Shown: positions 32,350 through 39,957 of the stretch, piece after piece
Layout: each line of letters starts with the position of its first letter
Numbering within the stretch: position 1 is the stretch's first letter
Source: an uncultured Clostridia bacterium
GTDB taxonomy: Bacteria; Bacillota; Clostridia; Christensenellales; Christensenellaceae
Assembly: GCA_944347775.1 (NCBI GenBank)
Contig: CALVMT010000024.1
Coordinates: forward strand, 1 to 45,884
Direction: 5' to 3'
DNA: 45,884 nt
Notes under the pieces: model-generated
The model's database searches: none
Seen by the model: only the letters and a program-made list of their open reading frames with translations
Told to the model about the DNA's origin: nothing
Program-made: the position numbers and the translations under genes

Positions 32350-32898
32350 CTACTCTTGCTTTTGCGGAAAAAGCTTATCCCAGCTGCGCCATGCATACTG
32401 CACCATACTGGCAACACTACCTGCAAGCGCAATATAGATAAAATAGCGGTAAAACGGATCAAGGTATTCATGTAAAAAACAAGTACCAATTGCCGTATTG
32501 AATACAAACGCGGCAATTTTTCCAAACAAATTGGAAGGCAGAACAACGCGATTATTTTTCGCCGTCAGAATCCCTCCGATCAGCATAAGCAATTCCTTTA
32601 AAAAAATCACTACCGTCACCACCAGCGGCAGAACACCCTTAATCGTAAAAGCAATGACGACAAATACCGCCATCACCTTATCTGCCATTGGGTCAAGTAC
32701 CGTCCCAAGCCGGGTAATCAGCTTGTAATGCCTGGCAATATAGCCATCAAGCAAATCGGTCAGGCAAGCTGATAAAAAAACAATCAGCGCCGCGATCATA
32801 CATTCTTTAAAAATCAGCCAGACAACAACAGGCACAAGCAACAGGCGAATCAAAGCGAGGATGTTGGGCAAGTTAATAATTTTTTCTTTTCTCACCAA
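32350..32898 (-). CDS. pgsA: CDP-diacylglycerol-glycerol-3-phosphate 3-phosphatidyltransferase
   Basis: 182 aa. It makes phosphatidylglycerophosphate from CDP-diacylglycerol and glycerol-3-phosphate in the membrane. The full CDP-alcohol phosphotransferase motif is visible as DGYIARHYKLITRLGTVLDP in pieces, with DG, AR, G, D and the last D in DPMADK at correct spacing. NLPNILALIRLLLVP at the N-terminus is typical of PgsA. The start is taken as TTG 32898, 6 bp after CGGAGG; upstream ATGs lack a binding site. Four or five hydrophobic segments are present. Directly upstream of the valS T-box on the same strand. Confidence 0.88.
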   Translation of the reverse strand: MVRKEKIINLPNILALIRLLLVPVVVWLIFKECMIAALIVFLSACLTDLLDGYIARHYKLITRLGTVLDPMADKVMAVFVVIAFTIKGVLPLVVTVVIFLKELLMLIGGILTAKNNRVVLPSNLFGKIAAFVFNTAIGTCFLHEYLDPFYRYFIYIALAGSVASMVQYAWRSWDKLFPQKQE

Positions 32899-32941
32899 AC
32901 GATACCTCCGCAACCTCATTTTTGCATATACATATACGCAT

Positions 32942-32970
32942 ATTATACTGCCTGTTTTTTTGTATTTCAA
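32942..32970 (-). promoter_or_regulatory. Promoter of pgsA
   Basis: Minus strand: TTGAAA (32965-32970), 17-bp spacer, perfect TATAAT (32942-32947). Confidence 0.75.
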
Positions 32971-32992
32971 GTGATTTCTTTTGTGTTTGACA

Positions 32993-33021
32993 TTGGTTAT
33001 CCGGTATTTTTATTGTATAAT
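32993..33021 (+). promoter_or_regulatory. Promoter of the ROK kinase gene
   Basis: TTGGTT (32993-32998), 17-bp spacer, perfect TATAAT (33016-33021). An overlapping alternative is perfect TTGACA (32987-32992) with an 18-bp spacer and TATTGT (33011-33016). Confidence 0.65.
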
Positions 33022-33052
33022 AAAAATATTAACTTTGAAGGAGGCCATATAC

Positions 33053-34018
33053 ATGGATGGCTATATTCTCGGAATTGATATCGGCGGCACAAAAATTGCC
33101 CTTGGCATAATGGACGCATCTCTGCACCTTGTTGACCGCCGCGAATTTCCCTTTGACCCCGCTCTGCCTGCCGGAGAAATCTTTACCATGTTGCGCGAGC
33201 AGATTGATTCCTGCCTTAAAACATGTTCGCTCTGCCCTGCGCAAATCACCCGCATCGGCATCGGCGTTCCCGGCATAATCAATAAAGACGGCCGCTCGCT
33301 CAAATTTGCGGCCAATGCGCAATTACTCAACAATTTCCCGCTTTACGGCGCATTGCAAACGCTCTTCCCAAAAGCACTTATTATCATGGAAAATGACGCT
33401 AATGCCGCCGCTGTTGCCGAAAGTACACTGGGCGCCGGCCGCGGATTTGCCCATATGCTTTACTGCACAATTTCTACCGGTGTTGGCTGCGGAATTATTC
33501 TAAACGGCAAATTGTTTCGCGGCAGCCACATGGCCGCCGGAGAAATCGGCCATATGATTGTCTATCCAGGCGGCGAACCCTGCGGTTGCGGCGGGCGTGG
33601 CTGCGCAGAAGCCTATGCCGGTGGCGCCAATTATCCGCGTCAAATCCGCCGACGCATTGAAGCCGGCGAACCTACCGTGATGGCGGAACTTGCCAAGAAG
33701 CACGGCCGAATCGACGGACGTGTCTTAGGAGAAGCGCTCACATTAAACGATCCCATGGCCGAAGAGATCTTTGACGGCATCTGCGCTTGCCTTGGATTAC
33801 TTTTTTACAACATCTATAAACTACTCAATATCGATTGTTATGTATTGGGAGGAGGCCTTACCAATTTGGGCGCACCACTATTTGAGCGCATTCATTCGCA
33901 TTTTCAAGCACTGCGTACCGGTGTCGACACAATGGATGAAGTGCATTTCCTTCCCGCCTTTTTTTCTTCCGCAGAAATTGGCGTTTACGGCGCGGCGCTT
34001 GTTGCACATACTCTTTAA
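33053..34018 (+). CDS. ROK-family sugar kinase (glucokinase-like)
   Basis: 321 aa from ATG 33053 behind AAGGAGG. The N-terminal phosphate loop is LGIDIGGTKIALGIMD (about 5-20). ENDANAAAVAE holds the catalytic Asp region and STGVGCGIILNG the second ATP-binding loop. The zinc-binding ROK signature is CGCGGRGCAEAYAGG, preceded by GEIGHMIV with the zinc His. These mark a bacterial glucokinase or a closely related hexose/N-acetylhexosamine kinase; substrate choice cannot be read. It stands alone between divergent pgsA and convergent spore gene, with its own terminator. Confidence 0.9.
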   Translation: MDGYILGIDIGGTKIALGIMDASLHLVDRREFPFDPALPAGEIFTMLREQIDSCLKTCSLCPAQITRIGIGVPGIINKDGRSLKFAANAQLLNNFPLYGALQTLFPKALIIMENDANAAAVAESTLGAGRGFAHMLYCTISTGVGCGIILNGKLFRGSHMAAGEIGHMIVYPGGEPCGCGGRGCAEAYAGGANYPRQIRRRIEAGEPTVMAELAKKHGRIDGRVLGEALTLNDPMAEEIFDGICACLGLLFYNIYKLLNIDCYVLGGGLTNLGAPLFERIHSHFQALRTGVDTMDEVHFLPAFFSSAEIGVYGAALVAHTL

Positions 34019-34046
34019 CGCGCCTTATATCGTATACGGAAATGTA

Positions 34047-34086
34047 AAAAAACCTTGCCAGAAACATATTTCCCGCAAGGTTTTTT
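34047..34086. terminator. Terminator between the ROK kinase and the spore germination gene
   Basis: AAAAAACCTTGC / GCAAGGTTTTTT, 12-bp stem with a 16-nt loop; symmetric, so it can serve both convergent genes. Confidence 0.85.
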
Positions 34087-34116
34087 ATTGTGTACTGTTT
34101 ATCCTATCGCCAGCGC

Positions 34117-35529
34117 TTAACTGTTAAAATTGTTCATTGTTCGGCGAATCAGTACGCCTTTAAGTGCCCGCCAGTTAAACGGGATAAGCGGATAGATATA
34201 GCTTGTGCCGGAGACACTATGATTAAATGCAATAAGCAGCAACATAATCGCCTGCCCCGCAATAAAGCCCCAAAGATTGAATATTGCCGTAAGCGTTAAA
34301 ATCATGAGCCGCATAAGTTTAAACGCATAGGATAATTCATAACTGGGTTGTGTGAAATTGCCAATAGCAACAAGGCCCATATACATGATCACCTCCGGGA
34401 CAAACCAATGCGCCTGAACCGCAAAATCACCCAAAATTAATGCACCTATTACGCTAAACGAATTGGATAGCGAAGAAGGGGTATTTAGCGAAGCCAGACG
34501 CAGCGCATCAATAGCAATTTCAAAAACAATGAGCTGCACAAAAACCGGCACTTCGTTTGGCTCTTCAATGGCAATAAACCGAAGCCAATCGGGAATATAG
34601 GTGGGATTTTGCGTAAATAGGAACCAAATTGGCGTCAGATAAATCGTCAGTCCAAAGACAATCAGCCTCACCAACCGCAGATACCCGCCCACAAGCGGCG
34701 GAAAACAAAAATCATTGTTCTCTTGTAAGAAGTCGAATATACTGACAGGCAAAATCATGGCTGAGGCAGAATTATCAACAAAGACAATCACTCTGCCTTC
34801 GGCAATTGCCGCCGCTGCGTTATCAGGGCGCTCCGTATAGCGCACTTTGGGAAAAGGATTATACCAGCCCTTGGTCACCAGCGCTTCTGTCAGACTTTCC
34901 TGACCCATCGTCAGCGAATTTACATCCAGTGTTTTCAGGCGTGTGCGCAACTTATCCAGGAACTTTTTATCTGCCTTACCATCTAGATACGCAATCGCCA
35001 CATCCGTCTTAGAACGCCTCCCCACACTAACCACCTCAATCGTAAAGCGTGTATCACGTATACGGCGCCGCAACATAGCCGTGTTGAAAATTAACGTTTC
35101 AACAAACCCGTCATGCGAGCCGCGCAACACGCGTTCGTCTTCCGGTTCATCTACACTACGCACCGGATATGTCCGTGCATCAACCACAAACGCTTCCCGA
35201 TACGGTTCTACAAATAACAGTGCCGCGCCGGAAAGCAGGTTTCTGCTCATCTCTTCCGGTTGCCGGCAGATCTGTGTTTCGGTATAAGCCAAAAACTTTT
35301 CCGAAAATTGTTCGGGCGAAGTAATTTGCTGCATCTGTTCGGGTGTTGCGCTCATCCAGAACTGCATTAATTTTTGCATCAAATCATCTTTAATAAGGCC
35401 GTCAATGCTGTACAAACGTGCCCTATGGCCGCCAATATCCATCTTTTGACATAGGATATCAAAATTTTCCTTTACGCGGAGATATGCCTCCAGTTCATTT
35501 ATCTCATCATACCAAGTTCTATTATTCAT
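34117..35529 (-). CDS. GerA-family spore germination protein, SpoVAF-like
   Basis: 470 aa. The soluble N-terminal half has a GerA-type domain: GAALLFVEPYREAFVVDAR, SVDEPEDERVLRGSHDGFVE in pieces, and VAIAYLDGKAD. The C-terminal half has about five membrane segments, starting after PFPKVRYTERPD, and ends with YIYPLIPFNWRALKGVLIRR. That ending, together with the single-gene setting, is more like SpoVAF than a GerAA of a gerA-B-C operon; spoVAF-type proteins take part in nutrient-triggered germination and dipicolinate release. No other germinant receptor gene is next to it. The ribosome binding site is weak. It shows that the host can sporulate, or that its ancestors could. Confidence 0.85.
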   Translation of the reverse strand: MNNRTWYDEINELEAYLRVKENFDILCQKMDIGGHRARLYSIDGLIKDDLMQKLMQFWMSATPEQMQQITSPEQFSEKFLAYTETQICRQPEEMSRNLLSGAALLFVEPYREAFVVDARTYPVRSVDEPEDERVLRGSHDGFVETLIFNTAMLRRRIRDTRFTIEVVSVGRRSKTDVAIAYLDGKADKKFLDKLRTRLKTLDVNSLTMGQESLTEALVTKGWYNPFPKVRYTERPDNAAAAIAEGRVIVFVDNSASAMILPVSIFDFLQENNDFCFPPLVGGYLRLVRLIVFGLTIYLTPIWFLFTQNPTYIPDWLRFIAIEEPNEVPVFVQLIVFEIAIDALRLASLNTPSSLSNSFSVIGALILGDFAVQAHWFVPEVIMYMGLVAIGNFTQPSYELSYAFKLMRLMILTLTAIFNLWGFIAGQAIMLLLIAFNHSVSGTSYIYPLIPFNWRALKGVLIRRTMNNFNS

Positions 35530-35698
35530 ATTTTCATTTTTCCCGCATCACCGTAAAATATTCCTGTTTTTTACTTTTTTTCATTTTCATGCGACTATTC
35601 AAACCGGAATGCAAAAAACTGCCAAAAACACGCGCCCAAAAAATGCCGTCTGAGCGTTACTGAAAAATATTTTATTTTCCGCTGCTTACTTCCCTCTC

Positions 35699-35727
35699 TT
35701 TACACGCTTTTATGCCCTTGTTATAAT
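35699..35727 (+). promoter_or_regulatory. Promoter of the feo operon
   Basis: TTTACA (35699-35704), 17-bp spacer, perfect TATAAT (35722-35727). No clear Fur box was recognised around it. Confidence 0.75.
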
Positions 35728-35781
35728 AATAGCGAACAAAAATAGAGATATTTCCATCCCGGAAAAATGGGAGGTTTTGAT

Positions 35782-36009
35782 ATGATTACAACATTAGATA
35801 AACTTGGCCTTAACCAAAGCGGTGTAATCACCGAAGTCGGAGGTGAGGGTGCTCTGCGCCGCCATTTACTGGATATGGGGCTTACACCGGGCATTAAAGT
35901 CAGCGTCATTAAACTTGCACCACTCGGCGACCCGATCAGCCTTACCCTTCGTGGCTATGAACTTACACTGCGCAAAGATGATGCGCAGTCTATTCGGGTC
36001 GAGATATAA
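35782..36009 (+). CDS. feoA: Ferrous iron transport protein A
   Basis: 75 aa from ATG 35782 behind GGGAGG. It is a small SH3-like protein: LDKLGLNQSGVITEVGGEG, RRHLLDMGLTPG (the conserved motif), VIKLAPLGDPISLTLRGYELTL in pieces, and the end DAQSIRVEI. FeoA supports FeoB-mediated Fe(II) uptake in the cytoplasm, probably by regulating its activity. It is 12 bp upstream of feoB in the same operon. Confidence 0.95.
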   Translation: MITTLDKLGLNQSGVITEVGGEGALRRHLLDMGLTPGIKVSVIKLAPLGDPISLTLRGYELTLRKDDAQSIRVEI

Positions 36010-36021
36010 GGAGGTGGGTTT

Positions 36022-38034
36022 ATGATTTTTGCATTGGCAGGCAATCAGAACTGCGGCAAAACAACCCTGTTTAACCAGCTTACCGGCAGCAACCAGCATG
36101 TCGGAAATTTTCCCGGCGTTACCGTCGAGCGCAAAGAGGGTATTATCCGCAATCATCCGGAGCTGAGTGTTGTCGACCTTCCGGGAATTTATTCTCTTTC
36201 TCCCTATACACCAGAAGAAATTGTCTCGCGCGATTTTTTGCTTCGGGAAAAACCCGATGGCATTATTAATATCGTCGATGCCACCAATATCGAGCGTAAT
36301 TTGTATCTTACTCTGCAGCTGCTTGAATTAAATATCCCCATGGTGCTGGCACTCAATATGATGGATGAAGTGCGCGCCAACCGAGGTTCTATCGACATCC
36401 AAAAATTATCTCAAGGTCTTGGAATTACCTGTATTCCCATCTCGGCCGTTAAAAACGAGGGGACGGAAGACGTCGTCTCTGCCATCGAAAAGGCTGCCAA
36501 AGCTAAGCAGACGCCAAAACGCCTCGACTTCTGCACCGGCCCTGTTCACCAGGCTATTCATGCCCTCGCCCATCTGATCGAAGATCATGCTGCAGCCGCA
36601 GGGATGTCAGCCCGTTTTGCCGCCTCCAAGCTTGTTGAAGGCGATGAGCCGACACTGAAGGCATTAGAGATCAATGAAAACGAGCAGGACATCGTCGGCC
36701 ATATTGTTCACGAAATGGAACAGGCCTGCGGAATGGACCGCGAAGCAGCGATGGCCGATATGCGCTATACTTTTATTGAAAACCTCTGCCATGACAGTGT
36801 TGTCAAACCGCAAATTTCAAAAGAGCAGCTTCTCTCCCGTAAGGCAGACGCCATACTTCTCGGCCGCTATACGGCATTCCCTATTTTTCTCGGCATGATG
36901 GCGCTTGTGTTTTACTTAACTTTTGGTCCGGTTGGCTCGTTTTTCTCGCAATTGATGGGCAATGCCATCGACGGTCTTGCCGGACTATGCGAAAATGCGT
37001 TGATCTACGGTGAAGTTAATCCGATTCTGCGCTCGCTTGTTATCGACGGAATTTTTGGTGGGGTCGGTACTGTCCTTTCTTTTTTACCTACCATTGTCAT
37101 TTTGTTTTTCCTGCTTTCGGTTTTGGAAGATAGCGGCTATATGGCTCGCATTGCCTTTATCATGGATAAACCTCTTCGCCGGCTCGGGCTATCCGGGCGT
37201 AGCTTTGTGCCTATGCTGATGGGCTTTGGCTGCTCTGTCCCCGGCATTCTCTCTACGAGAACTCTGGCAAGCGAACGTGATCGGCGTATGACGGCCATCC
37301 TTGTCCCGTTTATGTCGTGCAATGCAAAGCTGCCGATTTATGCGGTATTCGTTTCCGCTTTTTTCCCCCGCTATAAAGCATTGGTGATGATCAGCCTGTA
37401 TGCGCTCGGCATTCTACTTGCCGTCCTTTTTTCCTGGCTGTTTAATAAAACGCTCTTTCGAGGGAATCCGGTTCCTTTTGTTATGGAGCTGCCTGCCTAC
37501 CGCTTGCCTTCCGGCAAAAGCGTTTGCATTCACATGTGGGAAAAAGCAAAGGAATTTATTGCTCGTGCATTCAGCCTGATTCTTGTCGCTTCTGTTATCG
37601 TTTGGCTCTTGCAGACGTTTAATTTCCGTTTTTATCCGGTTGAGGATGCATCAACAAGTATGCTTGCCTATATCGGCGAACTGCTCGTACCCATCTTTTC
37701 TCCGCTTGGTTTTGGCAATTGGCAAGCTGTTTCCGCGCTGCTACCCGGCCTTACGGCAAAAGAAACCGTAGTAAGTACGCTCACAATTTTGACTGGTTCA
37801 GCTAATGACGCTGCATTAAGCGCAAGCCTCGGCGCACTATTCAGCCCACTTTCTGCCGTTTCCTATCTGGTTTTTGCGCTGTTATATACACCATGTATTG
37901 CAGCAGTCTCCGCACTGCATCAGGAGCTTAAGAGTCACAAGGCAACATTGTTTACCATTTTTTTTCAGCTGGTTGTCGCCTGGCTTGTCTCTTTTCTTGT
38001 TTATCAAATCGGGTTGTTGCTCGGCCTTGGTTAA
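36022..38034 (+). CDS. feoB: Ferrous iron transporter B (GTPase-membrane protein)
   Basis: 670 aa. The N-terminal G domain has G1 GNQNCGKTT (7-15), switch region GNFPGVTVERKEG, G3 DLPGIYSLSPYTPEE and G4 NMMDE. A helical middle region follows to about 270, then about ten membrane helices with two Gate regions; the first contains LSFLPTIVILFFLLSVLEDSGYMAR in pieces and the second GLTAKETVVSTL. The conserved GCSVPG (Cys) lies in the first Gate. It imports Fe(II). A very strong AAGGAGG precedes the ATG. Somewhat shorter than E. coli FeoB but normal for Firmicutes. Confidence 0.97.
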   Translation: MIFALAGNQNCGKTTLFNQLTGSNQHVGNFPGVTVERKEGIIRNHPELSVVDLPGIYSLSPYTPEEIVSRDFLLREKPDGIINIVDATNIERNLYLTLQLLELNIPMVLALNMMDEVRANRGSIDIQKLSQGLGITCIPISAVKNEGTEDVVSAIEKAAKAKQTPKRLDFCTGPVHQAIHALAHLIEDHAAAAGMSARFAASKLVEGDEPTLKALEINENEQDIVGHIVHEMEQACGMDREAAMADMRYTFIENLCHDSVVKPQISKEQLLSRKADAILLGRYTAFPIFLGMMALVFYLTFGPVGSFFSQLMGNAIDGLAGLCENALIYGEVNPILRSLVIDGIFGGVGTVLSFLPTIVILFFLLSVLEDSGYMARIAFIMDKPLRRLGLSGRSFVPMLMGFGCSVPGILSTRTLASERDRRMTAILVPFMSCNAKLPIYAVFVSAFFPRYKALVMISLYALGILLAVLFSWLFNKTLFRGNPVPFVMELPAYRLPSGKSVCIHMWEKAKEFIARAFSLILVASVIVWLLQTFNFRFYPVEDASTSMLAYIGELLVPIFSPLGFGNWQAVSALLPGLTAKETVVSTLTILTGSANDAALSASLGALFSPLSAVSYLVFALLYTPCIAAVSALHQELKSHKATLFTIFFQLVVAWLVSFLVYQIGLLLGLG

Positions 38035-38085
38035 TTGTGCGAGAACAGCCGACCCGGTTTACAATCGGTTTTAGAGGAGGAGAAT

Positions 38086-38271
38086 ATGCACTTTATTGAT
38101 ATCGTCATTGCCATCATTTTAGCGGTATTGCTGTTTTTTGCTCTTCGCCGAAGTAGAAAAGAATTAGAAAACGGTTGCGGAGGTTGCCACGGTGCGAATT
38201 GCGCCCACTGTCCTTTGGGCCGCACGCAAAATACACCATCCTGCCCACCTTCCAAAAACAAAAAGCCTTGA
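38086..38271 (+). CDS. FeoB-associated Cys-rich membrane protein
   Basis: 61 aa from ATG 38086 behind GGAGGAG. One N-terminal membrane helix (about 4-20) followed by a basic stretch RRSRKELE and a Cys-rich cytoplasmic tail, NGCGGCHGANCAHCPLG and a last Cys in SCPP. This is the usual layout of the small protein family found directly after feoB in Firmicutes (PF12669 type), thought to assist FeoB, perhaps in place of FeoC. It is the third gene of the feo operon, 51 bp after feoB. Confidence 0.9.
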   Translation: MHFIDIVIAIILAVLLFFALRRSRKELENGCGGCHGANCAHCPLGRTQNTPSCPPSKNKKP

Positions 38272-38294
38272 TTTAAGTAAAAATCAAGGCTTTT
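38261..38294. terminator. Bidirectional terminator between feo and the EFR1 gene
   Basis: AAAAGCCTTGATTT / AAATCAAGGCTTTT, a perfect 14-bp stem with a 6-nt loop, overlapping the ends of both convergent genes. Confidence 0.9.
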
Positions 38295-39081
38295 CGCTTT
38301 CAATCAGATGATTTGCGCAAATTCTTTTTTTCGCATAGGGCTTGCATCGATAGCGCCGTTTGTCCCGGGAAATTTTTCCATATTCAATTGTCTTCTTTGG
38401 ACAGATGCTGATGCAAGCCATACAATGCGTACAGTTCCCGCCCCAGACCGGCCGGCTTTCGCCATCCAAAGAAATGTTGTTTAGCGGACAACTTTTTACG
38501 CATGCTCCGCAGCCATTGCATTCTGCGCCTGCATAAAACTTCGCATCACTTATCCAAAAGCGGTAAAACAGCGGGTTAACAAACCTGCTTTCCATGCGAC
38601 CAAGCATCGACGGCCGGCATGAAGGAAAGTTTTTTTCGTCTCGTATCTGCTTGGCCAGTATTTGCAAACGCGCATCGGCAGCGTCCATCAATTGCTTCTC
38701 ACGCTGAACAGACGGGACATCAAACATTGCAATATAATTTTCCGGCATGACAACCTTTGCCGCTCCTTTAAAATTAAGCTCCTTTTCGCGGCATAGTTTT
38801 TCGCACCAATGGCCGGCATTACCCATGCTGTCACCACAGGTTCCAATGAAATATGCCGATGCATTGCCTTTAAATTCATTTGCGCGGATATATTTTTCCA
38901 CAACGCGCGGCATACGCCAGGCATATATCGGAAAAACAAAAAGATATGGGGTTTGCGAAAGCCATTGTTCGTTGTTCTTTCCCATATGTTCATTTAAGCA
39001 GACGACTTCTTCCTCTAACAAATCCGCAAGTGTTTCCGCGGCATAACGGCTGTTTCCCGTTCCCGTAAAATAAAAAATCAT
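38284..39081 (-). CDS. EFR1-family ferredoxin (flavodoxin-like plus two [4Fe-4S] clusters)
   Basis: 265 aa. The N-terminus MIFYFTGTGNSRYAAE is the flavodoxin-like phosphate loop for FMN, followed by FVFPIYAWRMPRVVEKYI. The C-terminal third holds two ferredoxin motifs: CNGCGACVKSCPL (about 190-202) and CTHCMACISICPK (about 218-230). A basic tail with two further Cys follows. EFR1-type proteins are common in Clostridia and are presumed electron carriers or reductases of unknown partner. It stands alone, convergent with the feo operon; an iron-linked role is possible from position only. Confidence 0.88.
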   Translation of the reverse strand: MIFYFTGTGNSRYAAETLADLLEEEVVCLNEHMGKNNEQWLSQTPYLFVFPIYAWRMPRVVEKYIRANEFKGNASAYFIGTCGDSMGNAGHWCEKLCREKELNFKGAAKVVMPENYIAMFDVPSVQREKQLMDAADARLQILAKQIRDEKNFPSCRPSMLGRMESRFVNPLFYRFWISDAKFYAGAECNGCGACVKSCPLNNISLDGESRPVWGGNCTHCMACISICPKKTIEYGKISRDKRRYRCKPYAKKRICANHLIESEKP

Positions 39082-39248
39082 AACTCGATCCCTTTTTTTC
39101 TCAGCATAACATATCTTTGATTAGAGTAAAACAGATTTTTCTCCCGTCAATTAAAAATTTACGGTTTATGCACGAATTTTTGTTTCACTGCATGCTTTAG
39201 TGTGGTATGTTAAAAGAAATTCAGTTTGATATGAAAGGAGCTTTTTTC

Positions 39249-39797
39249 ATGAACAATATCTGGCACGATCTCGATCCCAAGCGCGTTACTCCCGATGATT
39301 TTATCTGTGTCATCGAAATTCGCAAAGGCAGCAAAAAGAAATACGAACTGGACAAAGAAACCGGCTATATCATTTTAGACCGCGTCTTATATACATCAAC
39401 GCATTATCCTGCTAATTACGGCTTTATTCCAAAGACGCTCGGATCCGATCACGATCCGCTTGATGTGCTTGTGCTGTGCTCCGAACCCCTTGACCCCTTA
39501 ACGCTTGTACGCTGCTATCCGATCGGCATTATTCCCATGGTCGACGGCGGACTCGAAGATGAAAAAATTATCGCCGTCCCGTTTTCCGATCCCACATACA
39601 ATTCTTACCACAGCATCGGCGAATTGCCTGCGCATTTAATTGAAGAGATGCGTCACTTTTTTAAAGTCTACGGTGCACTGCAAAATAAAGAAGTAAAAGT
39701 GAATAAAGCAACAGATCCACAGGCCGCAAAACAAATTATTGCCGAAGCAATTGCACGATATGACCAGAAATTTGGCAGCGTTAATAATCCAAAATAA
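39249..39797 (+). CDS. ppa: Inorganic pyrophosphatase, family I
   Basis: 182 aa from ATG 39249 with AAAGGAG upstream. It hydrolyses pyrophosphate to phosphate in the cytoplasm. Family I features: IEIRKGSKKKYELDKETGYI in pieces, YPANYGFIPKT, and the catalytic metal loop DHDPLDVLVL with its Asp residues, then DGGLEDEKIIAV and a Lys-rich KVYGALQNKEVKV. The family is uncommon in some Firmicutes that use family II, but all key residues are here. Probable promoter TTTCAC-17-TATGTT just upstream. Confidence 0.95.
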   Translation: MNNIWHDLDPKRVTPDDFICVIEIRKGSKKKYELDKETGYIILDRVLYTSTHYPANYGFIPKTLGSDHDPLDVLVLCSEPLDPLTLVRCYPIGIIPMVDGGLEDEKIIAVPFSDPTYNSYHSIGELPAHLIEEMRHFFKVYGALQNKEVKVNKATDPQAAKQIIAEAIARYDQKFGSVNNPK

Positions 39798-39807
39798 CAC
39801 AAAAATG

Positions 39808-39839
39808 AAAAAAGGCAGTCACACATGTCTGCTTTTTTT
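39808..39839 (+). terminator. Terminator after ppa
   Basis: AAAAGGCAG / CTGC-TTTTTTT hairpin immediately after the ppa stop. Confidence 0.65.
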
Positions 39840-39909
39840 ATTTTTTGAAGCCACAATAAAAATCGAAATATTTTTTTGCCGCCATCCAAGAAAGCAACTC
39901 CCAATGCGT

Positions 39910-39945
39910 AAAAAAAGCGCCCTGCGAATTTCCTCCGCAAAGCGC
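39910..39945 (-). terminator. Terminator of the wall-anchored beta-helix gene
   Basis: On the minus strand GCGC-TTT-GCG pairs with CGC-AGG-GCGC around an AT-rich loop and runs into seven T, 12 bp after the stop. Confidence 0.65.
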
Positions 39946-39957
39946 CGATAAGTCAGT

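Noticed and set aside
35530-35781. Fur box upstream of feoA
   Set aside because: No convincing GATAATGATAATCATTATC-like palindrome could be seen around the promoter.
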